Shown one piece after another: positions 21,116 to 32,400 of a DNA stretch of 64,000 nt. This stretch comes from Lucinisca nassula. Its lineage: Eukaryota; Mollusca; Bivalvia; Lucinida; Lucinidae. The notes under the pieces are model-generated. The model did not search any database. It had not been told where the DNA came from and saw nothing but the letters and a program-made list of their open reading frames with translations. The position numbers were made by a program, and so were the translations under genes. The first letter of the stretch is position 1; every line of letters begins with the position of its first letter. The DNA is taken from positions 151,941 through 215,940 of the forward strand of contig CAUZLF010000262.1 of assembly GCA_963580285.1 (NCBI GenBank), written 5' to 3'.

Positions 21116-23815
21116 AAATAGAAGTGGATGCAATGATCAGGAATCGATACAATCAACCCACAGCTCCCATCAGAGACACCAAAGGGAATGAAACACAAAC
21201 ATGAAACAACAAAGTAGAAGTAAAACAAAGATCAGGAATCGATAGACAGATTTCATCCTTTACCGCAGGACAATGCGCAAACTTGTCACAAATGTAAAAG
21301 TGATCCCTGACGAGGAAGTAGACCTGCAACATCAGCTACTCATATGCCACATGAGGATTGATGTGTCACCAAAACCCAAGCGCAAGTTCACCCTCAGACT
21401 AAAAGTTTGGAAGCTAAAAGAATCTCAGACAAGAAATCATTTCCAGGAGGTTTTCTGCCAGCATGTGAGTGCTTCAGCCGGTGTAGCAGATGCTACCACT
21501 GAGGATATATGGAACAGCATCAAGACCGGTCTGCTAAAGACAACTGAAGAGGTGTGTGGCACAACTCGGCCCCACCGCTGACGTCGCCCTCAGAAGTATA
21601 CCGCCTTGCTAACCAGATGAGAAGAGAGAATGCCGATGTTGTAGGTGACAAACCAGTAAAGAGTGATGCAGGGGAGATGTCAATGAGTGAAGACTCAAAG
21701 CAGAGGGCCTGGTTAGAACACTTCCAAAGGCTACTCAAAGTTGAGTTCGACTGGGACCAAGACCACCTGTCTAATGAACCACCAGTGGAAGGGCCACCCA
21801 TCCCAATCACTATTGATATGGTTAAGTAGGCTATCTCTCAGATGAAGACTGGCAAAGCACCGGGTCCCTCTGGCATAGTGGTGGAGATGATAAGAGCTGC
21901 AGGTGATGCAGGTGCCTCGATGATCTGTGACCTTGCAGCTGCAATCATCTGTGATGGGAAGGTACCCTCTGACTGGGAACAGAGTTTCATTGTCTGTCTC
22001 TACAAGGGCAAGGGCGATGCATTGGAACGGGGCAACTACCGTGGTCTCAAGCTGACAGAACAGGTCATGAAAGTCCTGGAGAGGATTGTGGATGGCCTCA
22101 TTAGGCAGTTGGTGTCCATCGACGATTCCCAGTTTGGCTTCGTCCCAGGAAGAGGTACAACAGACGCAATTTTTGTTGTACGGCAGCTGCAAGAGAAGTA
22201 TCTGGCGGCCAACAGGAGACTCTACATGGCTTTTGTAGACCTGGAGAAGGCATTTGATCGACTGCCTAGGAAAGTCATCTGGTGGGCACAAAGAAAACTT
22301 GGAGTGGACGAGTGGATTGTGAAACTGGTCCAAGGGATGTATTTTAATGCTTGGAGCCGTGTCCGCGTTGGTGATGGTTACAGTGAAGAATTCGAGGTGA
22401 AGGTGGGTGTTCATCAAGGCTCTGTTCTCAGCCCACTGCTTTTCATCATTGTGCTTGAAGCCTTGTCATGCCAGTTCCACTCTGGAGTCCCCTGGGAGGA
22501 CCTGTATGCTGATGACCTTGTCATCATAGCTGAATCCCTTGAGGAATGTGTCAGGAGGCTCTTAACTTGGAAAGACGCAATGGAGGCGAAAGGGCTGAGA
22601 GTGAATGCAGGAAAGACAAAGATCATGATTTGTGGTACAGGTCTGGACCTCTTGCAGAGTACAGGCCAGTTCCCATGCGCTGTATGTCGCACTGGAGTGA
22701 GCAGCAACAGTATCTTTTGTAATGGCTGCAAGTTCTGGGTGCACAAGAAATGGAGTGGGCTCAAACGCTTGATAGAGGACCCTGATTACAGGTGTACACG
22801 GTGCCAATGAACTGCACGCCCCTTAGATGGCAGACCACAGAGGGAAGTCCAAGTCGGATCCGACAAGCTGGAGGTTGTAGCTTCCTTCTGCTACCAAGGT
22901 GATATGCTCTCTGCAGCGGGTGGTTGCGACCTTTCAACTACATCACGTGTGAAAACAGCCTGGAAGAAATTCAAGGAGTTGCTACCAGTTCTCTCTGCCC
23001 GCCAACTCTCGTTCAAGACACGTGGCCATGTGTATAGCTCTTGTGTGCGGAACGCAATGCTCCATGCCAGTGAGACATGGCCATTGACAAAGCCAAACCT
23101 CCAACCTCTACAGCGAAATGACAGGGCAATGATCAGACAGATCTGCAATGTCAAGCCACAGGACACTGTCACCATCAGGTCCAGTGAGTTACTTGAGCGT
23201 CTTGGCATTGAAGACCTGGACCTCATCCTGAAAGAGAAAGACTTCACTGGTGTGGACATGTTGAACGCTCCAACGGTGCAGTCAGGACTGCCTGTGACAT
23301 ACAGGTAGGTGGAAAGGTGGGGCCAGGAAGGCCCAAGATGACCTGGAAGCAGCTAACAGAAAGAAATTGCAGAGAATGGAAGCTCTCTGCTATCGATCCT
23401 TATGATAGACAAGCCTGGAGATCTGGTGTAAGATCTGCCATGCGTGCAGCAAGCCAGCTACCTGGAAGGGGGCCCACTTATGTGGACGCTGCCCCTGTAC
23501 CTGCACGTTAATCAAAAATCTGTTGTTGATGATGATGATACAATTAACTTACTCCACCCATCAAAGACACCAAAGGGAAAGAAACACAAACATTAAGCAA
23601 CCAGACCATAATGGAAACCTAAACAAAGGAAGGCCATAAGGACAGTTAAACCCTAATTATAAATTATAAACCCTAATTGAAACATCAATAGCGGAAAGCC
23701 AAAAGAACAGTTACCCTCCCACAACATGGTCAATAGGCTATCCAAAATAAAATAATATAAGCGACACAAACACCCAAAGACAAACCATAACAAAAATAAA
23801 CCACAACAGAAAAAC
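21116..23815 (+). mobile_element. 5'-truncated non-LTR retrotransposon nested in E8
   Basis: About 2.7 kb interrupting the 165-bp array. The reverse-transcriptase region is 21244-23511. The 3' end has a GTTGATGATGATGATA microsatellite tail (about 23523). A ~50-bp related segment (CATCAgAGACACCAAAGGGA) lies on both sides (21169 and 23559). The A-rich stretch 23600-23815 contains two AAACCCTAAT copies and nothing else recognised. Confidence 0.8.
21244..23511 (+). pseudogene. Non-LTR retrotransposon ORF: endonuclease tail, reverse transcriptase, zinc finger, C-terminal domain
   Basis: Begins in the last residues of an apurinic-type endonuclease (about 21244: TDFILYRRTMRKLV). The main open piece, 21842-22810, is reverse transcriptase: KTGKAPGPSGI, GFVPGRGTTDAI, AFVDLEKAFDRLPR, VGVHQGSVLSPLLF and the catalytic LYADDLVII. 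A Cys-rich finger follows (CAVCRTG...CNGCKFWVHK...CTRC). A stop at 22808 and frameshifts near 21600 and 23250 break the frame. The C-terminal part (GDMLSAAGGCD, VYSSCVRNAMLHASETW, GPGRPKMTWKQ) continues to 23511. The clade is not settled. Not functional. Confidence 0.85.
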
Positions 23816-24069
23816 CTTTCCCTATATAAGACCTGGGCCTTGCGTTTCCGAGAAGATTTTTAAAGATTTTCCCTATATAAGTCAATGTAAAACCAAAAGG
23901 CCCTGGGGTGTGTTAGGTTTTTGCCCAAGGGCTCTAATTTGAACAATCTGGCCAAGGTCCACTAGATGAAGCTACACACCAAATATCAAAGACCTGGGCG
24001 TTGTGGTTTCAGAGAAGAAGATATTCCCTACATAAGCCTACGTTAAACCAAAGAACCCCAGGTTGGGGT

Positions 24070-24094
24070 GGGGGGGGGGGGGGGGGGGGGGGGG
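24070..24094 (+). repeat. Poly-G tract
   Basis: 25 uninterrupted G inside an E8 monomer where others have GGGGCGGGGGC. Length is likely to be uncertain in assembly. Confidence 0.9.
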
Positions 24095-24952
24095 CATTGT
24101 TGCCTCTAGGGCTATAATTTAAACAATCTTAATAAAGGTTCACTAGATGAAGCTTCACACCAGATATCAAAGATCTGGGCCTTGTGGTTTCAGAGAAGAA
24201 GTTTTTTAAAGATTTTCCCTACATAAGTCAATGTAAAACCAAAGGGCCCCGGGCAGGGGCATTTTTGGCCCTAGGGCTTTAATTTGAACAATATTGGTAG
24301 AGGTCCACTAGATAAAGCTTCAAACCAAATATCAAAGACCTGGGCCTTGCAGTTTCAGAGAAGGAGATTTTTTAACGATTTTCCCTATATAAGTCGATGT
24401 AAAACCAAAGGGCCTCAAGGCTGGGGCATTTTTGGCCCCAGGGGTATAATTTGAACAGTATTGGTAGAGGTCCACTAGATGAAGCTTCATACCAAATATC
24501 AAGGACCTGGGCCTTGCAGTTTCAGAGAAGAAGATTATTAATGATTTTCCCTATATATGTGTATGTAAAACCAAAGGGCCTCAGGGCGGGAGCACTTTTG
24601 GTCCCAGGGCTTTAATTTGAACAATTTTGGTAGAAGTCCACTAGATAAAGCTTGGTACCAAATATCAAAGACCTGGGCCATGCAGTTTCAGGGAAGAAAG
24701 TTTTCAGTAAAAATCTATTTTTAGATCCTGTGACCTACATGATTGTGCAACAAACTGGAACCATTTGAACAACTTTGAAAGGGGACCACCTGAGGATCAT
24801 TCCTGTGAAGCTTGGGCAAAATCTGATCAGTGGTTTAGGAGGAGATGTTATTTGAAGAAAAAGGTTTACACAGGCACACACACCCGCACAACAGACGACA
24901 GACAAAAATTGATCCCAAAAGCTCACCTCATCACTACATGATCGGTGAGCTA

Positions 24953-25467
24953 AAAACAGGTCATTTCAACTCCTCTGAGGCCTTCTTAGCCAACATGTAT
25001 GAATTTCTGGGCCCAGTCATTCAAAACCAACTATCTAAGTATTATGATAACTTGCACCAATGTGCTAACAATGTTTGTTGGAAAATGTGAGAAAATTTTG
25101 CATTTGCAAAAGCTACTCAGATATTTCCAGCAAAAATATCAGGGTATCAGACATTCAGATGAGTCTTTAAACCAAGGTCCCATATCCATATGACCGTAGA
25201 TGTTGGTGGGATAAAAAAACTCCCAACACACACACACACCAGGTTATCAAATATTGTACTTGTTGGAACATTTTGACTACTAACAAGCTCATTAAGCTAA
25301 TGTGCCCAGAATGCTACTTTTGCCAAACTCTACTTCAACACTAATACGGACATGTCAATACTGTCATGTAACCTAACCACAGGCTTACATTTAACAACAA
25401 ATTATTTAGTACAGCACACATTCTTTTGCCAAAATTTTACAACTGCCCTTCTCCAATCAGCAACTTA
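24953..25467. other. Intron 6 spacer with a SINE-A fragment
   Basis: SINE-A 3' fragment at about 25141-25214 (CAGATGAGTCTTTAAACCAA ... TGTTGGTGGGATAAAA). The rest holds nothing recognised. Confidence 0.5.
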
Positions 25468-25469
25468 TA

Positions 25470-26910
25470 CGAGGGTAGGCTGAAAAGTTCTGAGCCTGAC
25501 CAAGATCCAATGGTTTGTCCATGCTGAAAGTGCCTTATTTTTCAACATAGTCTCCCTTCCTGTCCACACACTTCCTCCAGCGATGCTGGCGTCCCTCCAG
25601 CGATGCTGGTGTCCCTCCAGCGATGCTGGCGTCCTTGGATCCCAGTGGTATTGAAGGTCTCATCTTGGTCCCTGAAAAACTCCTCCACAGCAGCTTAGCT
25701 ATCACCTCCTCGTCTGACCGATAATGCTGCCCAGCCAAGTGTTTTTTCATGTTTGGAAACAGGAAATAATCTAATGGAGCTAGATCAGAAGAATAAGGAG
25801 GGTGATCCACAAGTCTGAAGCCACAGTCATGCACAGCAGCCATTGCGACAACCGATTTATAGGCAGGCACTTTGTCCTGATGGAACAAGACCCCTTTTGT
25901 CAATTTTCCGGGTTGTTTAGCCTTAATTGCTTTTAGTAATTGTTTTAGCAGCCAATCCGACAACCGATTTATGAGCAAGCGCTTTGTCCTGATGGAACAA
26001 GACCCCTTTTGTCAATTTTCCGGGTCGTTTAGCCGTAATTGCTTTTCGCAATTGTTTTAGCAGATCTGCATAATACTCCCCATTAATTTTTCTGCCCTTT
26101 AGAAGGTAATCTATGAAAATTATACCCTTGGCATCCCAGAACACTAATGCCATCACCTTCCCTGCACAGGAGACGACCTTTGCCTTCTTTGGAGGGGGTG
26201 AGCCAGGGTGCCTTCATTGCATGGATTGTCTTTTGGTCTCTGGCTCAAAGTGATGAACCCAACACTCATCCTGAGTGTCCAAAATGGTCAAGAAAACCAT
26301 CTTGGTCTGCCAAGTTGGCTTGTGACAGGTTCAGTCTGGTCAACTTTTGGTGAGGCGTCAAAAGCCGTGGCACCATTTGGCGGAAACCTTCCGACATTCC
26401 AAATTCACTGTGTAGAATGTTCTCTACTCGTTCAAGGGAAATGCCAACAGTGTTAGCTAACTGATTCACAGTTAAACGCCTGTCATCCATCACAGCCCTG
26501 TGCACTTGGCTGATGGTTTCCTCAGTTGTTGCCGTTGTGGGTCGTCCACAATGGTCATCATCTTCAAGGCTGTCCTTGCCCATCTTAAAATTTGCCGCCC
26601 ACCTTTTCATGGTTGCATACGAAGGAGCATCATCCCCTTATGTAGCAACCATATCGGCATGAATGTCCTTAGGAGCTAACCCCTTTTTATGGAGGTACTT
26701 GATGACACCACGATGCCAGATTTTGTCCATTTTCTCAAAAACGTGCTAGTATCAATTTTCAAAGTCTAGAATTTCAAAGTTATTGCAGGTAAACTTGAAC
26801 TCTTTTGAGTCAAATCAAGTAATACAGGTTTGGATTTAATGAATACAACATTTCATGGCTGTTCGATGCCTGCTTCTTGGTCAGGCTCAGAACTTTTCAG
26901 CCTACCCTCG
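25470..26910 (-). mobile_element. mariner (DD34D) transposon, intact ends
   Basis: 36-bp perfect inverted ends beginning CGAGGGTAGGCTGAAAAGTT, each with TA outside (25468-25469, 26911-26912). 1441 bp. The right end lies 75 bp from the EIF2B5 exon 6 donor. Confidence 0.93.
25535..26730 (-). pseudogene. mariner transposase, broken
   Basis: Starts MDKIWHRGVIKYLHKKGLAP, with a stop about 30 codons in. The helix-turn-helix part includes RRLTVNQLANTVGISLERVE. The first aspartate is in TQDECWVHHFEPETK, reached after a frameshift near 26260. The second is in LFHQDKVPAYKS and the third in YSSDLAPLDYF, 34 residues later, as in classical mariner. A ~117-bp segment around the second aspartate is tandemly duplicated (25895-26055 region), and a 20-bp C-terminal unit (CTCCAGCGATGCTGGCGTCC) is triplicated at 25575-25635. 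Confidence 0.9.
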
Positions 26911-26986
26911 TAAAATCTCAAAAAAAAAAAAAAAACCTCACAGGGATCGAAACTACCAAATTAATGGTGCAGGGATCAAAACCTAC

Positions 26987-27072
26987 CTCACAGCATCATA
27001 CATATAGAGGTTTGAGATTCTTGCACAGTAGGCATCTGTTACCGTACTGATCTGTATTGTATTACCCATAAT
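26987..27072 (-). CDS. EIF2B5: EIF2B5 exon 6
   Basis: 86 nt; acceptor GTGTTTCAG, donor AGGTAGGT, ending in phase 2. It encodes IMGNTIQI, then ARISNLYMYDAV, matching the family segment E-I-x-G-N-x-I, R-V-S-N-L-x-M-Y. It is too short to stand out as an open frame and is recognised from its splice sites and from continuity with exons 5 and 7. A mariner copy ends 75 bp downstream of the donor. Confidence 0.92.
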
Positions 27073-27164
27073 CTGAAACACAAATAGAAGATTTTTATGA
27101 TTTTGGTGTTATGGTCTTTTCAAGATAATTTCATTTTTACCAGCCAATCATTGCTGGCCTCTGT

Positions 27165-27444
27165 AGCTCAGTAGGATGCACTTCCGACTGGTGATCAGAA
27201 TGTTTGAGACCTGCCTGGGTCGGCAACATTCTTTTGTGGAGATAATGATCATAAATTCTTTTCTATGGTCATTCTCTCCCTTCTGCTGATTCAAGAGGGG
27301 CAGCAAAAGAATGTGCATTGTACTGGTTAACCACTTATGTATAAGCCTGCCCAGGAAAAGTGTGAATCAGTAAACTGACTGGCTCAAAAATGACCTAAAT
27401 AGTGTAGACTGGGCCATTAAACCCAATACAAACAAACAAACAAA
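27165..27444 (+). mobile_element. SINE-D, tRNA-derived, (CAAA)n-tailed
   Basis: tRNA-like head GGCCTCTGTAGCTCAGTAGG with box-B-like GTTTGAGACC. Body includes AGAATGTGCATTGTACTGGT and GACTGGCTCAAAAATGACCT; the tail ends AAACAAACAAACAAA directly at the next element. Confidence 0.75.
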
Positions 27445-28749
27445 ACTAGAACTGTCAGAGGATCTGACTATAGCCCCGCTATAGCCCTGTCAGAGGAGAA
27501 AGACTCATGAATTAAAGGTAAAGACTTGTGAGAGGGTTAAATCCCTAACAAGGTACCTACGCCTTATAGACTTTTCGCGTTATTAGATCTGAAAACCAGT
27601 CTAAGTTAAAAAATAAGTTTTGGATAATGAAAAAAACACATGCACATCTTCAGACCTATATGAAAACACCTGTTAAGTTTCAAAAGGATTGACCTAGAAC
27701 TGTAAGAGGAGTTGCGGTAACAAGGTAGCTACTCCCTATACATTTTAACATTAGTAGATCTCAAAAATTGTCTAAGTTAAAAAAGGTGAAATAAGTGAAA
27801 AAAATTATTTATGGATAATGAAAAAAAAATATGCACATCTTCAAACCTATATGAAAACACCTGTAATGTTTCAAAAGGATTGACCTAGAACTGTAAGAGG
27901 AGTTGCGGTAACAAGGTAGCTACTCCCTATACATTTTAACATTAGTAGATCTCAAAAATTGTCTAAGTTAAAAAAGGTGAAATAAGTGAAAAAAATTATT
28001 TAAGGATAATGAAAAAAGAATATGCACATCTTCAGACCTATATGAAAACACCTGTGAAGTTTCAAAAGGATTGACCTAGAACTGTAAGAGGAGTTGTGGT
28101 AACAAGGTAGCTACTCCCTATACATTTTAACATTAGTAGATCTCAAAAATTGTCTAAGTTAAAAAAGGTGAAATAAGTGAAAAACAATATTTAAGGATAA
28201 TGAAAAAAGGATATGCACATCTTCAGACCTATATGAAAACACCTGTAAAGTTTCAAAAGGATTGACCTAGAACTGTAAGAGGAGTTGCGGTAACAAGGTA
28301 GCTACTCCCTATACATTTTAACATTAGTAGATCTCAAAAATTGTCTAAGTTAAAAAAGGTGAAATAAGTGAAAAATATTATTTAAGGATAATGAAAAAAG
28401 AATATGCACATGTTCAGACCTATATGAAAACACCTGTTAAGTTTCAAAAGGATTGACCTAGAACTGTAAGAAAATTTGTGGTAACAAGGTAGCTACTCCC
28501 TATACATTTTAACATTAGTAGATCTCAAAAATTGTCTAAGTTAAAAAAAGGTGAAATAAGTGAAAAAAATTATTTAAGGATAATGAAAAAGAATATGCAC
28601 ATCTTCAGACCTATATGAAAACACCTGTAAAGTTTCAAAAGGATTGACCTAGAACTGTAAGAGGAGTTGCGGTAACAAGGTACCCACTATCAAATACTAC
28701 AGACAGACAGACAGACAGAAAGACAGACAGACAGACAGACATACAGACT

Positions 28750-28804
<55 letters not shown>

Positions 28805-28862
28805 GGAATTCAGGACAAGCCAAATCCAATATAGCCCCCACTTTTTCAAAGCGGGGCTATAA
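27445..28862 (+). mobile_element. Helentron-like element E4 with a regular 191-bp array
   Basis: ACTAGA start, perfect 5' hairpin GTCAGAGGATCTGAC (27454-27468), and motif TATAGCCCCGC. Six monomers are spaced exactly 191 bp apart (GACCTAGAACTG at 27691, 27882, 28073, 28264, 28455 and 28646). A (GACA)n tract (28700-28804) and 3' hairpin TATAGCCCC...GGGGCTATA (28830-28861) follow. The high uniformity suggests recent amplification. Confidence 0.85.
28700..28804 (+). repeat. (GACA)n microsatellite
   Basis: About 25 tetranucleotide units with few interruptions, immediately before the E4 terminal hairpin. Confidence 0.95.
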
Positions 28863-28869
28863 CCAGTCA

Positions 28870-29060
28870 ATCATTAATCAGGTGGGTTGAAACCTGTTAA
28901 CCTCAGTATATGTAGAGAAAACTGGCCGGGCTTAACAGAAGTATACATTATTTTTCATATTTCTGTTCCAAGACATAGGATGTGGTTATTCATCAGAATC
29001 CCCTCATTGAGGTGATTCTAACAAGCACCTCAACCTATCTTTGGAGTGCAAATAAGGAAA
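28870..29060 (-). repeat. HP-family hairpin MITE, partial
   Basis: Stem around CAGAATCCCCTCATTGAGGT (28974-29035), flanked by TATTTCTGTTCCAAGACATA. The right half is truncated. 29061-29254 holds nothing recognised. Confidence 0.6.
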
Positions 29061-29254
29061 TTTTCATCTGAAAAAAATGAACCTCTACAGACATGAAGCA
29101 AAGTACTATGTCACACAGCAGTGTTATTATTGTAATGAAACAGACTCATTAGTGATGGAAAGATACAATGGGTCAGTTTATGCCCTTAGCAGTCTCTATT
29201 TTTTTTCTTCAAATACACATGCACAAATAACAGGGCTATACATCACACTTCTTG

Positions 29255-29940
29255 TTTTTTTTTATTTTTAGCTCTGACAGCCATTTTGCTCAACAGACCA
29301 GAACCGATTTAGCTAGTTTGGTCAAGGGTCACCTATGCAACATTCCCATGAAGTTTAACTGAAATTTGCCCAAGGGATCAGAGTTGTGGCTTAAAGATTC
29401 TATTTTTAGCTCTGGTGGTCATCTTGTTCATCGGAGTGGAACAACTCTGGCTATTTCGGTAGGGAGCCACTTAGACAACATCGCTGTGAAGTTTGAATGA
29501 AATTGGCCCAAGGGTTTAGGAGGAGTTTGCATTTGTAGCAAATTTTTTACTTTTTTTTTCTATTTTTAGCTCTGGTCGCCATCTTGCTCATTGGAGAGGA
29601 ACCGCTTTAGCTATTTTGGGAGAGGGTCACCTAAGCAACATTCCTATGAAGTTTGAAAGAAATTGGCCCAAGGGTATAGGAGGAGTTGTCATTTAAATAT
29701 TTTTCTATTTTTAGCTCTGGTGGCCATCTTGATTATGAGAGCGGAACAAGTTAAGCTATTTTTTAGGGAGCCACCTAGGCAACATTCCTGTGAAGTTTGA
29801 ATCAAATTGGCCCAAGGGATTAGGAGGAGTTCGCATTTAAAGCAAATTGTTGAGACACTCGATGGACTACATACATTGACTGATCACAATACCTCACGAT
29901 GAGCACAAACCATGAGCACTTCATGCTCAGGTCAGCTAAA
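29255..29940 (+). mobile_element. Helentron-like element E9, 5'-truncated
   Basis: Four monomers of about 140-160 bp starting TTTTTAGCTCTGGTGGCCAT, the same module as the second array of E6. It ends in a 3' terminus like E6 (CACTTCATGCTCAGGTCAGC). No 5' hairpin was found. Confidence 0.65.
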
Positions 29941-30300
29941 AAAGTAGAAGCTATTGCAAGGTTTGTGACTGATGTAAGGACGGACGAATGTACACCCGTG
30001 ATGAAACTAATATACCATTTTTTTTTTTTTTTTTTTTTACAAAAAAAAGCAATAAAAATGCTAACAGTTGTTGGCATTTTTATATTTAGGAGCAAGACCA
30101 AATACATTGTTTGCCTACTCAAGCATGGAAAACAACCAAATCCATGAACAGATGCAAGGACGGATGTATGTACATGTAAAAAGGTCAAGAAAAATTGTAA
30201 AAAAAAAAATAAAAAAAAAAAATAGAAACCTTGAGGACTTGCTGTAGTTCTAAAATTTTAATAAAATTGTTTCGCGATCCTACTAGTAGCCCAAAAGGTG
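29941..30300. other. Intron 5 spacer with T- and A-tracts
   Basis: Contains a T-tract (about 30018-30039) and a stem AAAAATGCTAACAGTTGTTG..CATTTTTAT (30055-30083) related to the one at 1058-1080. No gene seen. Confidence 0.5.
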
Positions 30301-30304
30301 CAAA

Positions 30305-30385
30305 CCAAATGGCAAACAGTGTAGACCCTGATCAGTCTGCTCCTTCAGGAGCAGTCTGATCTGGGTGCCCACTGTTTGCTTAGGC
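30305..30385. repeat. CACTGTTTGC palindrome
   Basis: Outer arms GCAAACAGTGTAGACC and its relative CACTGTTTGC enclose an inner perfect stem CTGCTCC/GGAGCAG. It is the palindromic core also found in M1 and M2 MITEs. Confidence 0.7.
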
Positions 30386-30573
30386 CTATCTGCCCCAATA
30401 CTAAAGATCATTATTGTATCTAGAGCTTAGGTAATATATCTTTGCCATTTCTTGATCAGTGGCATGAAGAATGTAAAAAACAAATTACATAATCTCTATA
30501 ACACTACATACATGTAAAAAGGCCATTTTTCTATATCAACTTGATATTTTTTTGAATCCATCTTTTAACCTAC

Positions 30574-30729
30574 CTCTTCATTAATAAGAATGCCTCTGAC
30601 AAAATCATCTCTGGTTTGGTAGTCAAAGTTGTCTGTGAAGAGTTGCGGGACTTGAGGTGAACATATGCTTATATTGCTGTCAATGAGGTCATACCTGATC
30701 TGGATGTCCTTGTGATTGGTCAACACCTC
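30574..30729 (-). CDS. EIF2B5: EIF2B5 exon 5
   Basis: 156 nt, 52 codons in phase 0; acceptor ATTGAAACAG, donor AGGTAGGT. It carries the most recognisable stretch of the family: [17 protein letters not shown] followed by [18 protein letters not shown] and LINEE. In the family this region closes the nucleotidyltransferase-like domain and contributes to regulatory-subunit contacts. A long perfect hairpin repeat (30820-30862) lies about 90 bp upstream of the acceptor. Confidence 0.96.
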
Positions 30730-30799
30730 CTGTTTCAATAGACATACATATGTACAGCTATACAGACAACCGTATTGACTGTATGTATTCGGAGAGACA

Positions 30800-30880
30800 G
30801 GCCTGAGCAAACAATGTTAACTTGGATGAGACGCTGCAAAAGGCAGCGTCTCATCCAAGTTTAAACTGTTTGCCACATAT
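30800..30880. repeat. CACTGTTTGC-type palindrome with replaced inner stem
   Basis: Outer GAGCAAACAATGTT / AAACTGTTTGCC. The inner stem is a perfect 19-bp arm pair starting AACTTGGATGAGACGC with loop AAAA (30820-30862), unlike the GATCAGAC stem of other copies. Confidence 0.75.
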
Positions 30881-30914
30881 CATCTTATTTTTAGACAACA
30901 TCTGAGGGGCCCCG

Positions 30915-31203
30915 TCCATCGGGGTTTTGAGAAATAGATTGGACTGCATGGTGCTTCCGCGTAAAGCTTGAACAGCCCACACGAGTACCGGTAAACCTCT
31001 TAGAAGGTCTAAGTCTGCCCAGGCAAAGTGGTGTGAGACAGTCTGTCCCTACATATTAATGGTTTGATTGGGCATAAGGGCTTGAGATACCATTTCGTCT
31101 CAATGTCTGGTAAAAGTCTCACAAAATTGGAACCGCATCTCCATAATGACCTAAATAGGGTTGGCAGGGATGTACAACCTCAAATCAAGAAAACACAACA
31201 TCT
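30915..31203 (+). mobile_element. SINE-C copy
   Basis: Starts GAGAAATAGATTGGACTGCA and ends GGGATGTACAACCTCAAATC. A 3'-only fragment of the same family lies at 31437-31487, and an M1-like palindrome at 31490-31545. Confidence 0.7.
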
Positions 31204-31607
31204 GACAGACAATCATACTTGTTCAAATTTTAGGACAAGTATGGTAAGGAGTTGAGGAGTCCAAATATGAAGGTAAAATAAGGTTTATGCGCCCAGTGGC
31301 CCAAAGAGCCTAAATCTTGGTCTGGGTGCCCATGCTTTCCATGAAAATGCCTATCAACTTAACCCACTGTGTACTTGTGTGGGCTCTTCCTTTGTTAGAT
31401 TTTGCACAGGTCCATTTGATATTTAATCCTTATCCGTAAAGTGTTGACGGGAATGTTAAACTTCAAATCAAACAAACAAAACAAAGACCCTGAACACACC
31501 CTGCATTATGTGGCATCTGATCTGGGTCTGCACTGTTTGCCTATGCCCCTTTTAAGTGTTTCCAGGTTAGAATGGGCATATGAAAAAGTTCAGATTAATG
31601 GCAGTCT

Positions 31608-31892
31608 TCGCATTACGATAACTCGCTCGTACGACAAGGTGCATTTTTCACATCTCCAAAATGGCCATTTTTCTGAGGAGAATCCGTGATATTTTTCTTA
31701 TAAATACTGCAAACATAGGTTGTGGGTGCTCGTTAGAACCGCCTCACTGAGGCGGTTCTAACGAGTACCCACAACCTATGTCTTGGAGCAGAAATAAGGA
31801 ACATAATGTATTCCCCCATAAACCCCAGTTTTCTCTATATAAAGTGGGGTTTAAGGGGGTCTTCATTTCACGGACTTGTTAGCGTGATGGCA
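31608..31892 (+). repeat. HP-family hairpin MITE, near-complete reference copy
   Basis: Left end CATTACGATAACTCGCTCG; right end complement resembles CATcAcGnnAACAAGTCCG, giving imperfect inverted termini. The central stem 31713-31781 pairs over 34 bp with one G-T wobble (GGGTGCTCG / CGAGTACCC). The flank CCCCATAAACCCCAGTTTTC is shared by all copies. Confidence 0.8.
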
Positions 31893-32119
31893 CATGAAGC
31901 ATAATGCTAAGTCTTAATCTTCTCATGTATATCACAGGATTCTAAACAGTGTCTGGGCTTGTCCAAATTTTTCTGGTTGATCACTGGTTTCTGCAAGTGC
32001 ACTCTGATCGATCAAACATCAATCAATGAAAATGCAAGTGACTTGAGACATTTTGCTCTCCCTCAAACAGTCTTTCAGAAACTCAATCTGTGTCTGCATC
32101 TTTCTTTTTTACATCACGA

Positions 32120-32400
32120 TAACACATCCGTGCGACCTAGTGCAGTTTTTCATATCTCCAAAATGGCTACTTTTCTGATGAAAATCTGTGATATTTTTCT
32201 TATTCACACTGCAAACATAGGTTGTGGGTCCTCATTAGAACCCCCTAATTGAGACGGTTTTAATGAGTACCCACAACCTATGTCTTGGAGCAGAAATAAG
32301 AAAAATAACATATACCCTCATAAACCCCAGTTTTCTCTATAAAAAGTGATGTTTATGGGGGAGTTCATTTCACAGACTTGTTCACATGATGAATTTTTAA
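32120..32400 (+). repeat. HP-family hairpin MITE
   Basis: ATCACGATAACACATCCGTG start, stem 32213-32282 (GGTTGTGGGTCCTC / GAGTACCCACAACC) with a few mispairs, end TTCACAGACTTGTTCACATG. Confidence 0.75.

Larger units (their letters stand above)
18753..24952 (+). mobile_element. Large Helentron-like element E8
   Basis: ACAAGA start and 5' hairpin AGGGTCATGATGGCCCT (18758-18774), then GCTCACCTGATCC. The core is the same ~165-bp array as E6 (18790-21115, 23820-24710) and a short TATTTTTAGATCCTGTGACC module, but not the 147-bp array. The 3' end is the hairpin AGCTCACC...GGTGAGCT (24920-24951), preceded by CACACACCCGCACAACAGAC. It lies 24 bp from E6 in the same orientation and is interrupted by a SINE and a non-LTR retrotransposon. 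Confidence 0.7.

Noticed and set aside
21731..22417. Long minus-strand open frame
   Set aside because: It is the antisense shadow of the reverse-transcriptase frame at 21842-22810.
23640..23690. Telomere-like AAACCCTAA copies
   Set aside because: Only two short separated copies in an A-rich retrotransposon flank; no array.
27465..28700. CRISPR-like regular repeats
   Set aside because: The monomers are contiguous 191-bp tandem units without unique spacers, in a eukaryotic intron.
28635..28841. Open frame of repeated SVCL residues
   Set aside because: It is the complement of the (GACA)n microsatellite of E4, not a gene.
31713..31781. Perfect hairpin read as a microRNA gene or terminator
   Set aside because: It is one of many dispersed MITE copies. 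Small-RNA production cannot be judged from sequence.
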